Shown here one piece after another: positions 8,715 to 17,272 of a stretch of DNA of 64,000 bases. The stretch comes from Ensifer adhaerens (GTDB lineage: Bacteria > Pseudomonadota > Alphaproteobacteria > Rhizobiales > Rhizobiaceae). The stretch covers positions 62,001 through 126,000 of the forward strand of contig NZ_JABEKT010000006.1 in NCBI RefSeq assembly GCF_013283195.1, given 5' to 3'. Under the pieces are notes generated by a model, which searched no databases, was not told where the DNA came from, and worked only from the letters and a program-made list of their open reading frames with translations. Made by a program: the position numbers and the translations under genes. Each line of letters begins with the position of its first letter. Position 1 is the first letter of the stretch.

Positions 8715-11141
8715 ATGAAAAGCCATGCCAGAGTCGTCGTCATCGGTGGCGGCGTTGTCGGTTGCTCGATCCTCTATCACCTGACGAAGTTCGGCTGGAC
8801 CGATGTGGTGCTCCTGGAGCGGTCGGAGCTGACCTCCGGTTCGACCTGGCACGCGGCCGGCGGCATGCACACGATCAACGGCGACCCCAACGTCGCCAAG
8901 CTGCAGAAATATACCGTCGAGCTCTACAAGGAGATCCAGGACTATTCCGGCCAGGATATCGGCCTGCACATGACCTCGGGCATGATGCTGGCTGCGACCA
9001 AGGAGCGTTTCGACTGGATGAAGTCGATCCTCGCCAAGGGCCGTTACATGGGGCTCGAGGCCGAGCTGCTGACGCCGAAGGAAGCGCATGACCTGATGCC
9101 GCTGCTCGACCCCGATCAGTTCGTCGGCGCGGTGTTCGACCCGGTCGAGGGCCATCTCGATCCCTATGGCACCACCCATGCCTATGCCAAGTCGGCCAAG
9201 AAGAATGGCGCCGAGATCTACCTGCACACCAAGGTCGAGGATCTGGTGCAACGCGAGGACGGCTCCTGGCGCGTCATCACCAATCAGGGCGAGATCATCG
9301 CCGAGCATGTGGTCAATGCCGCCGGTCTCTGGGCGCGCGAGGTCGGGCGCATGGTCGGGCTGGAGCTGCCGGTGCTGGCGATGGAACACATGTACCTCAT
9401 CACCGAGGACATGCCTGAAGTCATCGAGTTCAACCAGACGCGCGGCAAGGAGCTGATGCACTGCGTCGATTTCGACGGCGAGATCTACCTGCGTCAGGAA
9501 CGTCAGGGCATGCTGATGGGTACCTATGAGAAAGCCTGCCGCCCGTGGTCGCCGGTGACCACGCCCTGGGATTTCGGCCATGAACTTCTCGCCGAAGATA
9601 TCGACCGCATTTCGCCGGAACTCGAAGTCGGTTTCCGGCATTTCCCGGCTTTCAACAAGGCCGGCATCAAGAAGGTCATCAACGGCCCCTTCACCTTTTC
9701 GCCGGACGGAAACCCACTGGTCGGGCCGGTTAGGGGCTTGCGCAATTTCTGGTCGGCCTGCGCCGTCATGGCTGGCTTCAGCCAGGGCGGCGGCGTCGGA
9801 CTGGCGCTTGCCAACTGGATCATCGAAGGCGATCCGGGCTTCGATGTCTTCGCCATGGACGTGGCGCGCTACGGCGATTTCGCCACGCTTGCCTATACCA
9901 ACGCCAAGGTTCGCGAGAACTATTCGCGCCGCTTCTCGATCCGCTATCCCAACGAGGAACTGCCGGCAGGCCGGCCGCTGTTGACGACGCCGATCTACGA
10001 CAGGCTGAAGGCGGCCGGTGCTGTGTTCGGCGCGTCCTATGGCCTGGAGACGCCGCTCTGGTTTGCGCCCGCCGGTGTCGAGGATCACTTCTCCTGGCGC
10101 CGCTCGACCGATTTCGACACGGTCGGCGATGAAGCCCGTGCGGTGCGAACCTCGGTCGGGCTGATGGAAACCTCGGGTTTTGCCAAATACGAGATCAAGG
10201 GAGGTGGGGCGCAAGCCTGGCTCGACCGGATGCTCGCCTGCCGTATCCCGGCGAAAGGCCGGATGTCGCTGGCGCCGATGCTGAAGGATGACGGCAAGCT
10301 GATCGGCGACTTCACGCTTGCCAGGCTTGGCGAGCAGGATTTCCTTCTTATCGGCTCCGGCATCGCCGAGGATTACCATATGCGCTGGTTCGAGGCGCAT
10401 CTGCCGGACGATGGCTCGGTCTCGATCCGCCCGCTGAAGCTTGAACTGGTCGGTCTGTCGATCGCCGGGCCGAAGGCGCGGGACGTGCTGGCGGCGCTGA
10501 CCCATCTCGACGTCGGTGATTCGGCCTTTGCCTTCATGGACATTCGCCGGATGGATCTCGGCATGGCGCCCGTTGTCGTCGGCCGCGTCAGCTATACCGG
10601 CGATCTCGGCTACGAGATCTGGATGAAGCCGGAATATCAGCGCTACCTGTTCGATCTGATTCTGGAAAAGGGGGCTGCATCCGGCATCCGGCTGTTTGGC
10701 CTTCGTGCCCTGAACGCGCTGCGGGTCGAAAAATCGTTCGGCAGCTGGTCGCGCGAGTATCGGCCGCTCTACGGTCCGCTGGAGGCCGGGCTCGATCGGT
10801 TCGTGGCGCTCGGCAAACCCACGGATTTCATTGGAAAAGCGGCGGCAATCGCCGAGAAGGCCGAAGGCGGGCGGCTTCGTTTGCGCACCTTCCTGATTGA
10901 GACACGCGATGCCGATGTCATCGGCGACGAACCGATCTACTTCGACGGCGCCGTGCGTGGCTGGGTGACGTCGGGCGGCTATGCCCATGCCAGCGGCGTG
11001 TCGGTGGCGCTCGGCTATGTGCCCAAGGAGATCGCCGATGAGCAGGGGGGCTGGGCGATTGAACTGCTCGGCGAGATCCTGCCGGCGCGGCTGCAACCCT
11101 ACCCATTGTTCGACGCAAATGGTCAACGCATGCGTGCTTGA
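8715..11141 (+). CDS. FAD-dependent demethylase with GcvT domain (dimethylglycine/sarcosine dehydrogenase family)
   Basis: An 808-residue single-chain enzyme. The N-terminal ~370 residues form a DAO-type FAD domain, with 'VVVIGGGVVGCSIL' at residues 7-20 and the 'GSTWHAAGG' segment near residue 45, the region that carries the flavin-linking histidine in mammalian dimethylglycine dehydrogenase. The C-terminal ~430 residues are a folate-binding aminomethyltransferase (GcvT) domain. Enzymes of this type demethylate dimethylglycine, sarcosine or related N-methyl compounds to 5,10-methylene-tetrahydrofolate. Its place next to soxBDAG fits stepwise betaine or choline breakdown, but the exact substrate cannot be read from sequence. 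ATG 8715 follows a GGAG-type site. Confidence 0.88.
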   Translation: MKSHARVVVIGGGVVGCSILYHLTKFGWTDVVLLERSELTSGSTWHAAGGMHTINGDPNVAKLQKYTVELYKEIQDYSGQDIGLHMTSGMMLAATKERFDWMKSILAKGRYMGLEAELLTPKEAHDLMPLLDPDQFVGAVFDPVEGHLDPYGTTHAYAKSAKKNGAEIYLHTKVEDLVQREDGSWRVITNQGEIIAEHVVNAAGLWAREVGRMVGLELPVLAMEHMYLITEDMPEVIEFNQTRGKELMHCVDFDGEIYLRQERQGMLMGTYEKACRPWSPVTTPWDFGHELLAEDIDRISPELEVGFRHFPAFNKAGIKKVINGPFTFSPDGNPLVGPVRGLRNFWSACAVMAGFSQGGGVGLALANWIIEGDPGFDVFAMDVARYGDFATLAYTNAKVRENYSRRFSIRYPNEELPAGRPLLTTPIYDRLKAAGAVFGASYGLETPLWFAPAGVEDHFSWRRSTDFDTVGDEARAVRTSVGLMETSGFAKYEIKGGGAQAWLDRMLACRIPAKGRMSLAPMLKDDGKLIGDFTLARLGEQDFLLIGSGIAEDYHMRWFEAHLPDDGSVSIRPLKLELVGLSIAGPKARDVLAALTHLDVGDSAFAFMDIRRMDLGMAPVVVGRVSYTGDLGYEIWMKPEYQRYLFDLILEKGAASGIRLFGLRALNALRVEKSFGSWSREYRPLYGPLEAGLDRFVALGKPTDFIGKAAAIAEKAEGGRLRLRTFLIETRDADVIGDEPIYFDGAVRGWVTSGGYAHASGVSVALGYVPKEIADEQGGWAIELLGEILPARLQPYPLFDANGQRMRA

Positions 11142-11150
11142 GGAGGTCGG

Positions 11151-11180
11151 ATCGGCAAGATGGTCTTGTTGCTTGCCGAT
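11151..11180 (+). terminator. Hairpin after the demethylase gene
   Basis: Perfect 9-bp arms ATCGGCAAG (11151-11159) and CTTGCCGAT (11172-11180) with a 12-nt loop start 10 bp after the stop codon. There is no T-tract, so termination is only likely, not certain. Confidence 0.4.
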
Positions 11181-11260
11181 TCATCCACAGACGGGATTGC
11201 ACGCGGTTTTAGACTAAAGTTGACTATTGCGCAGGCGAGACGTGCATTTTTTTTGTTTTT

Positions 11261-11291
11261 TTTGACTTCAAAAGCGTCAAATCGATTTTAT
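11261..11291 (+). promoter_or_regulatory. Candidate liv promoter with overlapping inverted repeat
   Basis: In the 291-bp gap before livH, after a run of T residues, TTGACT (11262-11267) is followed 18 bp later by TTTTAT (11286-11291), a plausible sigma-70-type promoter. The -35 box lies in the inverted repeat TTTGAC-N9-GTCAAA (11261-11281), which could be an operator. The downstream leader (about 11300-11420) has two small hairpins; no leader peptide rich in branched-chain residues is seen. Confidence 0.4.
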
Positions 11292-11432
11292 CGGCGAAGA
11301 TTTTGCCGGTCCCACGTTTTTTAGCTTTTCTTTTCGTTTGAAAGAGGTATGGAATCGATCAAACAGAACGCTCAACAATGAGCTCAAAAAACAAGAGACC
11401 GGACCTTATGGATCTGGTCCAGGGGAAGATTG

Positions 11433-12335
11433 ATGGAGTATTTCGTCCAGCAGCTCGTCAACGGGCTGACTCTTGGGTCTATTTATGGTATGATCGCAAT
11501 TGGTTATACCATGGTCTACGGCATCATTGGCATGATCAACTTCGCCCACGGCGATATCTTCATGCTCGGCGGTTTTGCCGCTTTGATTGTCTTTCTGCTT
11601 CTCACAACATTCATGGCCGGCATACCGGTTGTACTTGCCCTGCTGCTGATGATGGTCGTCGGCATGCTGACGGCAGCGCTCTGGAACTGGACGATCGAGA
11701 AGGTGGCCTACCGGCCGCTGCGCGGATCGTTCCGGCTCGCCCCGCTGATCACGGCAATCGGCATGTCGATCGCATTGTCGAACTTCATCCAGGTCACGCA
11801 GGGACCGCGCAACAAGCCGATCCCACCGATGGTTTCCTCGGTTTACGAGGTGATGGGCATCACGGTTTCGCTGAAGCAGATCATCATCATCATCATCACG
11901 GCGATCCTCTTGTCCGTGTTCTGGTACATCGTCAACAAGACGCCACTCGGGCGGGCCCAGCGCGCGACCGAACAGGACCGCAAGATGGCGGCATTGCTCG
12001 GTGTCGACGTCGATCGTACCATCTCGGTGACCTTCATCATGGGCGCGGCACTCGCTGCCGTCGCCGGCACCATGTACTTGATGTATTATGGTGTGGTCGT
12101 CTTTACCGACGGATTTGTTCCAGGGGTCAAGGCCTTTACTGCGGCAGTTCTTGGCGGCATCGGCTCCTTGCCGGGCGCTGTTCTCGGCGGGCTGCTGATC
12201 GGCCTCATCGAGTCCCTCTGGTCCGCTTATTTCACCATCGACTACAAGGATGTTGCGACGTTCTCCATTCTCGCAATCGTCCTGATCTTCAAGCCGTCTG
12301 GCATACTCGGACGACCGGAAGTCGAGAAGGTATAA
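11433..12335 (+). CDS. livH: Branched-chain amino acid ABC transporter permease LivH
   Basis: A 300-residue integral membrane protein of the LivH family with about eight hydrophobic helices. Conserved segments are 'QQLVNGLTLGSIYGMIAIGY' at the N-terminus and 'GGIGSLPGAVLGG' near residue 245. With LivM it forms the membrane channel of the leucine/isoleucine/valine importer. ATG 11433 has an AGGGGAAG ribosome-binding site; a TTG three bases earlier is less likely. First gene of livHMGF, with livM 4 bp downstream. Confidence 0.95.
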   Translation: MEYFVQQLVNGLTLGSIYGMIAIGYTMVYGIIGMINFAHGDIFMLGGFAALIVFLLLTTFMAGIPVVLALLLMMVVGMLTAALWNWTIEKVAYRPLRGSFRLAPLITAIGMSIALSNFIQVTQGPRNKPIPPMVSSVYEVMGITVSLKQIIIIIITAILLSVFWYIVNKTPLGRAQRATEQDRKMAALLGVDVDRTISVTFIMGAALAAVAGTMYLMYYGVVVFTDGFVPGVKAFTAAVLGGIGSLPGAVLGGLLIGLIESLWSAYFTIDYKDVATFSILAIVLIFKPSGILGRPEVEKV

Positions 12336-12339
12336 TTCA

Positions 12340-13725
12340 ATGGCAAACATTGCTTCTACATCTGCAAGCGCCGGCAGTGACCTGACGGCGCGGGCCCTGC
12401 GCGAGGCTGTCTTCGCGGGCCTGATCTCTCTCGGCCTCTTCGTGCTGTTCGTCGGTCTGAAAACCGACCAGAACATTCGCAACGAACTGGTGCTCAACCA
12501 GCGCTGGGGTCTGCTTGCGATCTTCGTGATCGTCGCGGCCGTCGGCCGGTTTCTGATGGTTGCCTATATCCAGCCCGCCATGGCGCGCCGTAAGGCGGCC
12601 AAGGCAGAGGCTGAGGACGTCGTCAAGGAAGAGACCTTCTTCAAGCGGAACTTCTCGAAGATCGCCATTGCAGCGCTCATTCTCTATCCGCCGGTCATCG
12701 TTGCACTTGTCGGTGTTCAGGGTTCGCTGAAATGGGTCGATAACTTCGGTGTTCAGATCCTGATCTACGTGATGCTCGCCTGGGGCCTCAACATCGTCGT
12801 CGGTCTCGCTGGCCTGCTCGACCTTGGCTATGTCGCTTTCTACGCGGTCGGCGCCTATTCCTACGCGCTGCTGTCCACCTATTTCGGGCTTTCGTTCTGG
12901 ATCCTGCTGCCGGTCGCCGGTATCCTTGCCGCCTTCTGGGGCATGATCCTCGGCTTCCCGGTCTTGAGGCTGAGGGGTGATTATCTCGCGATCGTCACGC
13001 TCGCCTTCGGGGAAATCATCCGGCTTGTGCTCATAAACTGGACCGAGGTGACCAAGGGGACGTTCGGCGTCTCCGGTATCGCCAAGGCAACGCTGTTCGG
13101 CATCAAGTTCGACGCATCCAAGGACGGTTTCGCTGCGTTGATGGGGCTTCCCATGTCGTCGGCCTATTACAAGATCTTCCTGTTCTACCTGATCCTGGCG
13201 CTCGCCCTTCTGACTGCCTACGTCACCATCCGCCTTCGCCGCATGCCGATCGGTCGCGCCTGGGAAGCGCTGCGCGAAGACGAGATTGCCTGCCGCTCGC
13301 TCGGTATCAACACGGTCACAACCAAGCTGACGGCTTTTGCCACGGGCGCCATGTTCGGCGGCATTGCCGGCTCGTTCTTCGCCGTGCGCCAGGGCTTCGT
13401 TTCGCCGGAATCCTTCGTCTTCCTCGAATCCGCCGTTATCCTGGCGATCGTGGTTCTCGGCGGCATGGGTTCGCTGACCGGCATCGCCATTGCCGCAGTG
13501 GCGATGATCGGCGGCACGGAAATCCTGCGCGAACTTTCCTTCCTGAAGGCGGTCTTCGGGCCGGACTTCACGCCTGAACTCTACCGCATGCTGATCTTCG
13601 GTCTGGCGATGGTCGTCGTCATGGTCTGGAAACCGCGGGGCTTCGTCGGCTCGCGTGAACCGACGGCGTTCCTGCGCGAACGCAAGGCGATCTCCGGCAG
13701 CTTTACCAAGGAAGGGCATGGCTGA
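12340..13725 (+). CDS. livM: Branched-chain amino acid ABC transporter permease LivM
   Basis: A 461-residue LivM-type permease. It is longer than the ~320-residue core because of an N-terminal extension of roughly 120 residues with two extra hydrophobic segments, as in other long LivM proteins. The core has 'LLDLGYVAFYAVGAYSYAL' and 'VVLGGMGSLTGIAIAAV'. It pairs with LivH in the inner membrane. The stop overlaps the livG start (TGATG), so expression is coupled. Confidence 0.95.
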   Translation: MANIASTSASAGSDLTARALREAVFAGLISLGLFVLFVGLKTDQNIRNELVLNQRWGLLAIFVIVAAVGRFLMVAYIQPAMARRKAAKAEAEDVVKEETFFKRNFSKIAIAALILYPPVIVALVGVQGSLKWVDNFGVQILIYVMLAWGLNIVVGLAGLLDLGYVAFYAVGAYSYALLSTYFGLSFWILLPVAGILAAFWGMILGFPVLRLRGDYLAIVTLAFGEIIRLVLINWTEVTKGTFGVSGIAKATLFGIKFDASKDGFAALMGLPMSSAYYKIFLFYLILALALLTAYVTIRLRRMPIGRAWEALREDEIACRSLGINTVTTKLTAFATGAMFGGIAGSFFAVRQGFVSPESFVFLESAVILAIVVLGGMGSLTGIAIAAVAMIGGTEILRELSFLKAVFGPDFTPELYRMLIFGLAMVVVMVWKPRGFVGSREPTAFLRERKAISGSFTKEGHG

Positions 13726-14612
13726 TGGCCCTCGAGACAACGACAATGAAAAAAGACCCCATTCTCTCGGTTGAGCACCTGTCGATGCGCTTCGGCGGTC
13801 TCATGGCCATCAACGACTTCTCCTTCGAAGCCTATCGCGGTGACATCACCGCGCTGATCGGCCCGAACGGAGCCGGCAAGACCACGGTGTTCAACTGCAT
13901 CACCGGCTTCTACAAGCCGACGATGGGCATGATCACCATGAAGCAGAAGTCCGGTAAGGAATATCTGCTGGAGCGCCTGCCGGATTTCGAGATCACCAAG
14001 CATGCCAAGGTCGCACGCACGTTCCAGAACATCCGGATGTTCTCCGGTCTGACGGTGCTCGAAAACCTGCTGGTTGCGCAGCACAACAAGCTGATGCAGG
14101 CATCCGGTTATACCGTCCTCGGGCTGCTCGGCTTTCCCGCCTACAAGCAGGCCTCGAAGGAATCGATCGAGCTTGCGCGCCATTGGCTGGAAAAGGCGTC
14201 GCTGGTCGATCGCGCCGATGATCCGGCCGGCGATCTGCCCTATGGCGCTCAACGACGGCTCGAAATCGCCCGTGCCATGTGCACCGGGCCTGAGCTTCTG
14301 TGCCTCGACGAGCCGGCCGCCGGCCTCAACCCGCGTGAATCCTTGGCGCTCAATGAGCTACTGCGGGGCATTCGCGCCGAAACCGGCACGTCGATCCTGC
14401 TGATCGAGCACGACATGTCGGTGGTCATGGAGATTTCCGACCACGTGGTCGTTTTGGAATACGGCCAGAAGATTTCCGACGGCAACCCGGATTTCGTGAA
14501 GAACGATCCGCGGGTCATTGCGGCCTATCTGGGTGTCGAGGATGAAGAGGTTGAAGAGGTGATCGAACAAATCGAGGAAATCGAAGGCGGACAGGGAGGC
14601 TCCAAGAAATGA
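13725..14612 (+). CDS. livG: Branched-chain amino acid ABC transporter ATPase LivG
   Basis: A 295-residue ABC ATPase: Walker A 'GPNGAGKTT' near residue 46, the LivG-type signature 'LPYGAQRRLEIARAM', Walker B 'LLCLDEPAAGL', and a switch histidine in 'LLIEHDMSVVM'. It energises uptake together with LivF. ATG 13725 has AAGGAAGGG ten bases upstream; a second in-frame ATG lies at 13746. The C-terminal ~30 residues are unusually acidic (repeated Glu, then a Gly/Ser/Lys tail), beyond the core fold. Confidence 0.95.
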   Translation: MALETTTMKKDPILSVEHLSMRFGGLMAINDFSFEAYRGDITALIGPNGAGKTTVFNCITGFYKPTMGMITMKQKSGKEYLLERLPDFEITKHAKVARTFQNIRMFSGLTVLENLLVAQHNKLMQASGYTVLGLLGFPAYKQASKESIELARHWLEKASLVDRADDPAGDLPYGAQRRLEIARAMCTGPELLCLDEPAAGLNPRESLALNELLRGIRAETGTSILLIEHDMSVVMEISDHVVVLEYGQKISDGNPDFVKNDPRVIAAYLGVEDEEVEEVIEQIEEIEGGQGGSKK

Positions 14613-15334
14613 GTGCGCCTCTCCTGCAAGTAAAGGCCGTCGAAACCTACTACGGCAATATCCGGGCGCTGAGCGGCGTCGATGTCGAAGTGCACCGCGG
14701 TGAAATCGTCTGCCTGATCGGCGCCAATGGCGCCGGCAAATCGACCCTGATGATGACGATCTGCGGCAGCCCGCAGGCCCGCACCGGCGCGGTGATCTTC
14801 GAAGGCGAGGACATTACCCGTATGCCGACGCACGAGATCGCCCGTCTGCGCATCGCGCAGTCGCCGGAAGGTCGTCGTATCTTCCCGCGGATGACCGTGT
14901 TCGAAAACCTGCAGATGGGCGCAAGCCTCGACAATCTCAAGCACTTCAGCCAGGACGTCGAGAAAGTGTTCACGCTGTTCCCGCGGCTGAAGGAGCGTCA
15001 GGCTCAACGTGGCGGCACGCTGTCCGGCGGCGAGCAGCAAATGTTGTCGATCGCCCGCGCGCTGATGGCGCGTCCGAAACTCCTGTTGCTGGACGAACCC
15101 TCGCTCGGCCTGGCACCGCTGATCGTCAAGGGCATCTTCGAAGCCATCAAGAAGCTGAACAAGGAAGAGGGGCTCACCGTGTTCCTCGTCGAGCAGAATG
15201 CGTTCGGCGCCTTGAAGCTTTCCGACCGCGGTTACGTGATGGTCAACGGCCGCGTGACGATGAGCGGCTCGGGCAAGGAACTGCTCGCCAATCCGGAAGT
15301 CCGCGCGGCCTATCTTGAAGGCGGCCGCCACTGA
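14609..15334 (+). CDS. livF: Branched-chain amino acid ABC transporter ATPase LivF
   Basis: A 241-residue ABC ATPase with Walker A 'GANGAGKSTL', signature 'LSGGEQQMLSIARAL', Walker B 'LLLLDEPSLGLAP' and the switch histidine replaced by Gln ('FLVEQNAFGAL'), which is normal for LivF. It forms the second nucleotide-binding subunit of the Liv importer. Its start overlaps the livG stop in an ATGA. Confidence 0.96.
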   Translation: MSAPLLQVKAVETYYGNIRALSGVDVEVHRGEIVCLIGANGAGKSTLMMTICGSPQARTGAVIFEGEDITRMPTHEIARLRIAQSPEGRRIFPRMTVFENLQMGASLDNLKHFSQDVEKVFTLFPRLKERQAQRGGTLSGGEQQMLSIARALMARPKLLLLDEPSLGLAPLIVKGIFEAIKKLNKEEGLTVFLVEQNAFGALKLSDRGYVMVNGRVTMSGSGKELLANPEVRAAYLEGGRH

Positions 15335-15358
15335 TGCGCCGCATCTGGAGTTTGTGAC

Positions 15359-15703
15359 ATGCAGGGTATTCTCTACGAAGAAGTGTCGATCTGGCAGTTT
15401 CTTTTCATCACCTGTGTTCTGGGCGGCTGGACCGCGTGGAGGACGGGAAAGAGTGTCGCCGAGGGCTGGGAGGAGCTTCCGCGCCTCTTTGTCTACGTGG
15501 CGCTTTTGGGGCTTGGTATTCGGTTTGTGCACCACGCCCTCTTCGAAGGCACGATGTTCAGTCTGCATTACTATATCGTAGACACGGTCGTACTTTTGTT
15601 GTTTGCTACCGTAGGTTTCCGGTACTACCGGACCAAGCAAATGACCAATAACTACTATTGGCTCTATGAGAAGGCTTCGCCTTTCTCCTGGAAAGCCAAA
15701 TAA
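15359..15703 (+). CDS. Small conserved membrane protein between livF and livK
   Basis: A 114-residue protein with three or four hydrophobic segments (about residues 10-25, 43-62, 72-92) and a polar, aromatic-rich C-terminus. It has no signal peptide and no catalytic motif. It lies 24 bp after livF, on the same strand, and 115 bp before livK, so it is almost certainly co-transcribed with the transporter. I recall similar uncharacterised proteins at this place in other Rhizobiales (possibly the family DUF6867, from memory). A role as accessory subunit of the Liv importer is only inferred from position. Confidence 0.75.
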   Translation: MQGILYEEVSIWQFLFITCVLGGWTAWRTGKSVAEGWEELPRLFVYVALLGLGIRFVHHALFEGTMFSLHYYIVDTVVLLLFATVGFRYYRTKQMTNNYYWLYEKASPFSWKAK

Positions 15704-15715
15704 AGGGAACAGCGC

Positions 15716-15738
15716 GCGCCGGCCGCCGCGGCCGGTGC
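15716..15738 (+). other. Intercistronic hairpin before livK
   Basis: GCGCCGGCC (15716-15724) and GGCCGGTGC (15730-15738) can form a 9-bp stem with one G-U pair and a 5-nt loop in the gap between the small membrane protein and livK. Such hairpins often set a higher level of the binding-protein transcript; that role is inferred. Confidence 0.45.
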
Positions 15739-15818
15739 GAAAGAAATACCGGCGCGAATTAAGGTGGGCATTGCGCAGGTTGGTAACGAGACCCGCTCGG
15801 ATAATTGGGAGTAACAAA

Positions 15819-16937
15819 ATGAAAAAGTCTCTTCTGTCGGCCGTTGCCCTGTCGGCGATGGTCGCTTTCAGCGGCACCGCATGGGCTGATATTCTCGTTG
15901 GCGTTGCTGGCCCGCTGACGGGCCCGAATGCTGCCTTCGGCGCACAGCTGCAGAAAGGTGCCGAACAGGCTGCTGCAGACATCAATGCTGCCGGTGGCAT
16001 CAATGGGGAACAGATCAAGGTTGTGCTCGGCGACGACGTTTCCGACGCCAAGCAGGGCGTATCGGTCGCCAACAAGTTCGTTGCTGACGGCGTGAAGTTC
16101 GTTGTCGGCCACTTCAACTCGGGCGTGTCCATCCCGGCTTCCGAAGTCTATGCCGAAAACGGCATCCTGCAGGTAACGCCGGCTTCCACCAACCCGCAGT
16201 TCACCGAACGCGGCCTCTGGAACACCTTCCGCACCTGCGGTCGTGACGACCAGCAGGGTGCCGTTGCCGGCGCATTCCTTGCTGCCAACCACAAGGACGC
16301 CAAGATCGCCGTCATTCACGACAAGACCCCTTATGGTCAGGGCCTTGCCGATGAAACCAAGAAGTCGATGAACGAAGCCGGCCTCAATGAAGCCCTCTAT
16401 GAAGGCATCAACACCGGCGACAAGGACTTCTCGGCCCTTATCGCCAAGATGAAGGAAGCCGGCGTCTCGATCGTCTACTACGGCGGTCTGCACACCGAAG
16501 CCGGCCTGATCATGCGCCAGATGAAGGACCAGGGCCTCAAGGCTACCCTGATGTCGGGCGACGGTATCGTTTCGAACGAACTGGCTTCCATCGCCGGCGA
16601 CGCCGTTGACGGCACGCTGATGACGTTTGCTCCGGATCCGCGCAAGAACCCGGCTGCCAAGGAACTCGTCGAAAAGTTCCGCGCTGCCGGCTTTGAGCCG
16701 GAAGCCTACACGCTCTACGCCTACGCTGCTCTGCAGGTTGTGGCTGAAGCTGCCAAGGCTGGTGGCACCACCGATCCGCAGGCCGTTGCCGAAGCGATCA
16801 AGGCCAAGGGCCCGTTCAAGACCGCCATCGGCGAACTCGGCTATGACGAAAAGGGCGACATCACCCGTCCGGACTACGTCATGTACACCTGGAAGAAGGG
16901 TGAAGACGGCAAGTACAGCTACTTCGAAAACGAGTAA
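15819..16937 (+). CDS. livK: Branched-chain amino acid ABC transporter substrate-binding protein
   Basis: A 372-residue periplasmic binding protein. A clear signal peptide ([11 protein letters not shown]... cleaved after AWA near residue 23) is followed by '[17 protein letters not shown]', the conserved start of Leu/Ile/Val-binding proteins. ATG 15819 was chosen because it begins the signal peptide; the 51-codon upstream extension is not plausible. It delivers the amino acids to LivHMGF. Codon use is strongly biased to a few codons, as expected for an abundant protein. An intrinsic terminator follows. Confidence 0.95.
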   Translation: MKKSLLSAVALSAMVAFSGTAWADILVGVAGPLTGPNAAFGAQLQKGAEQAAADINAAGGINGEQIKVVLGDDVSDAKQGVSVANKFVADGVKFVVGHFNSGVSIPASEVYAENGILQVTPASTNPQFTERGLWNTFRTCGRDDQQGAVAGAFLAANHKDAKIAVIHDKTPYGQGLADETKKSMNEAGLNEALYEGINTGDKDFSALIAKMKEAGVSIVYYGGLHTEAGLIMRQMKDQGLKATLMSGDGIVSNELASIAGDAVDGTLMTFAPDPRKNPAAKELVEKFRAAGFEPEAYTLYAYAALQVVAEAAKAGGTTDPQAVAEAIKAKGPFKTAIGELGYDEKGDITRPDYVMYTWKKGEDGKYSYFENE

Positions 16938-16978
16938 ATCTCGCTTCGAGGTTAGTTGAACCACGTCAGAACTTCGAA

Positions 16979-17005
16979 AGCCCGGCGAGCGATCGCCGGG
17001 CTTTT
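16979..17005 (+). terminator. Intrinsic terminator of the liv operon
   Basis: Ten-bp arms AGCCCGGCGA (16979-16988) and TCGCCGGGCT (16993-17002) with a GCGA loop, followed by TTTT, 41 bp after the livK stop. This is a textbook Rho-independent terminator. Confidence 0.9.
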
Positions 17006-17059
17006 CGCGTCTGGACGAGTGTCTCGGCGGATGTGGTGACGCTTCGACAACGTGCTCTA

Positions 17060-17077
17060 CGCGAGCAGGGGCTCGCG
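17060..17077. repeat. Short palindrome in the livK-dehydrogenase gap
   Basis: CGCGAGC/GCTCGCG arms of 7 bp with loop AGGG. It is one part of the 335-bp gene-free stretch 16938-17272, which also holds the liv terminator and a copy of the ~100-bp mosaic repeat. Confidence 0.5.
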
Positions 17078-17097
17078 CAACGCGGCTTTCGCTCCGC

Positions 17098-17201
17098 AAA
17101 AGCGCGCCGCGATCTTTCAGATTCGCTTGGCGCGCTTTAAGTTCTTGTTTTTGCGCATGTCGTTATCGCAAAACCGCGGCACACTTTTGCGCGACATGCG
17201 C
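17098..17201 (-). repeat. ~100-bp mosaic palindromic repeat, copy 1 (reverse orientation)
   Basis: Read on the minus strand this stretch is nearly identical (about four differences over about 100 bp) to 41338-41439 on the plus strand. It is built from nested inverted repeats: AGCGCGCC/GGCGCGCT, CGCAAAA/TTTTGCG and GCGCATGTCG/CGACATGCGC (17153-17162 with 17192-17201). This is the make-up of the intergenic mosaic elements known in Rhizobiaceae (RIME-like); family membership is inferred. Confidence 0.85.
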
Positions 17202-17272
17202 CAGCGCAAGGCTGTCCCTCGCTGCCATTTCGTGCACTATCGCCGAACGATTCTGTTTTCAGAGGTTGCTCC

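Noticed and set aside
8580-11126. An 848-codon open frame on the minus strand opposite the demethylase gene
   Set aside because: It is the antisense shadow of a well-supported GC-rich gene; composition is rich in Arg, His and Asp with no domain, and the plus strand has clear FAD and GcvT motifs.
11378-12385. A 335-codon plus-strand frame overlapping livH, starting in the leader at ATG 11378
   Set aside because: livH has homology, helices and a good ribosome-binding site in another frame. The frame has no family resemblance and is not a branched-chain leader peptide.
12337-13746. A 469-codon minus-strand frame opposite livM
   Set aside because: Same type of antisense shadow; it extends exactly over livM and has no hydrophobic or motif structure of its own.
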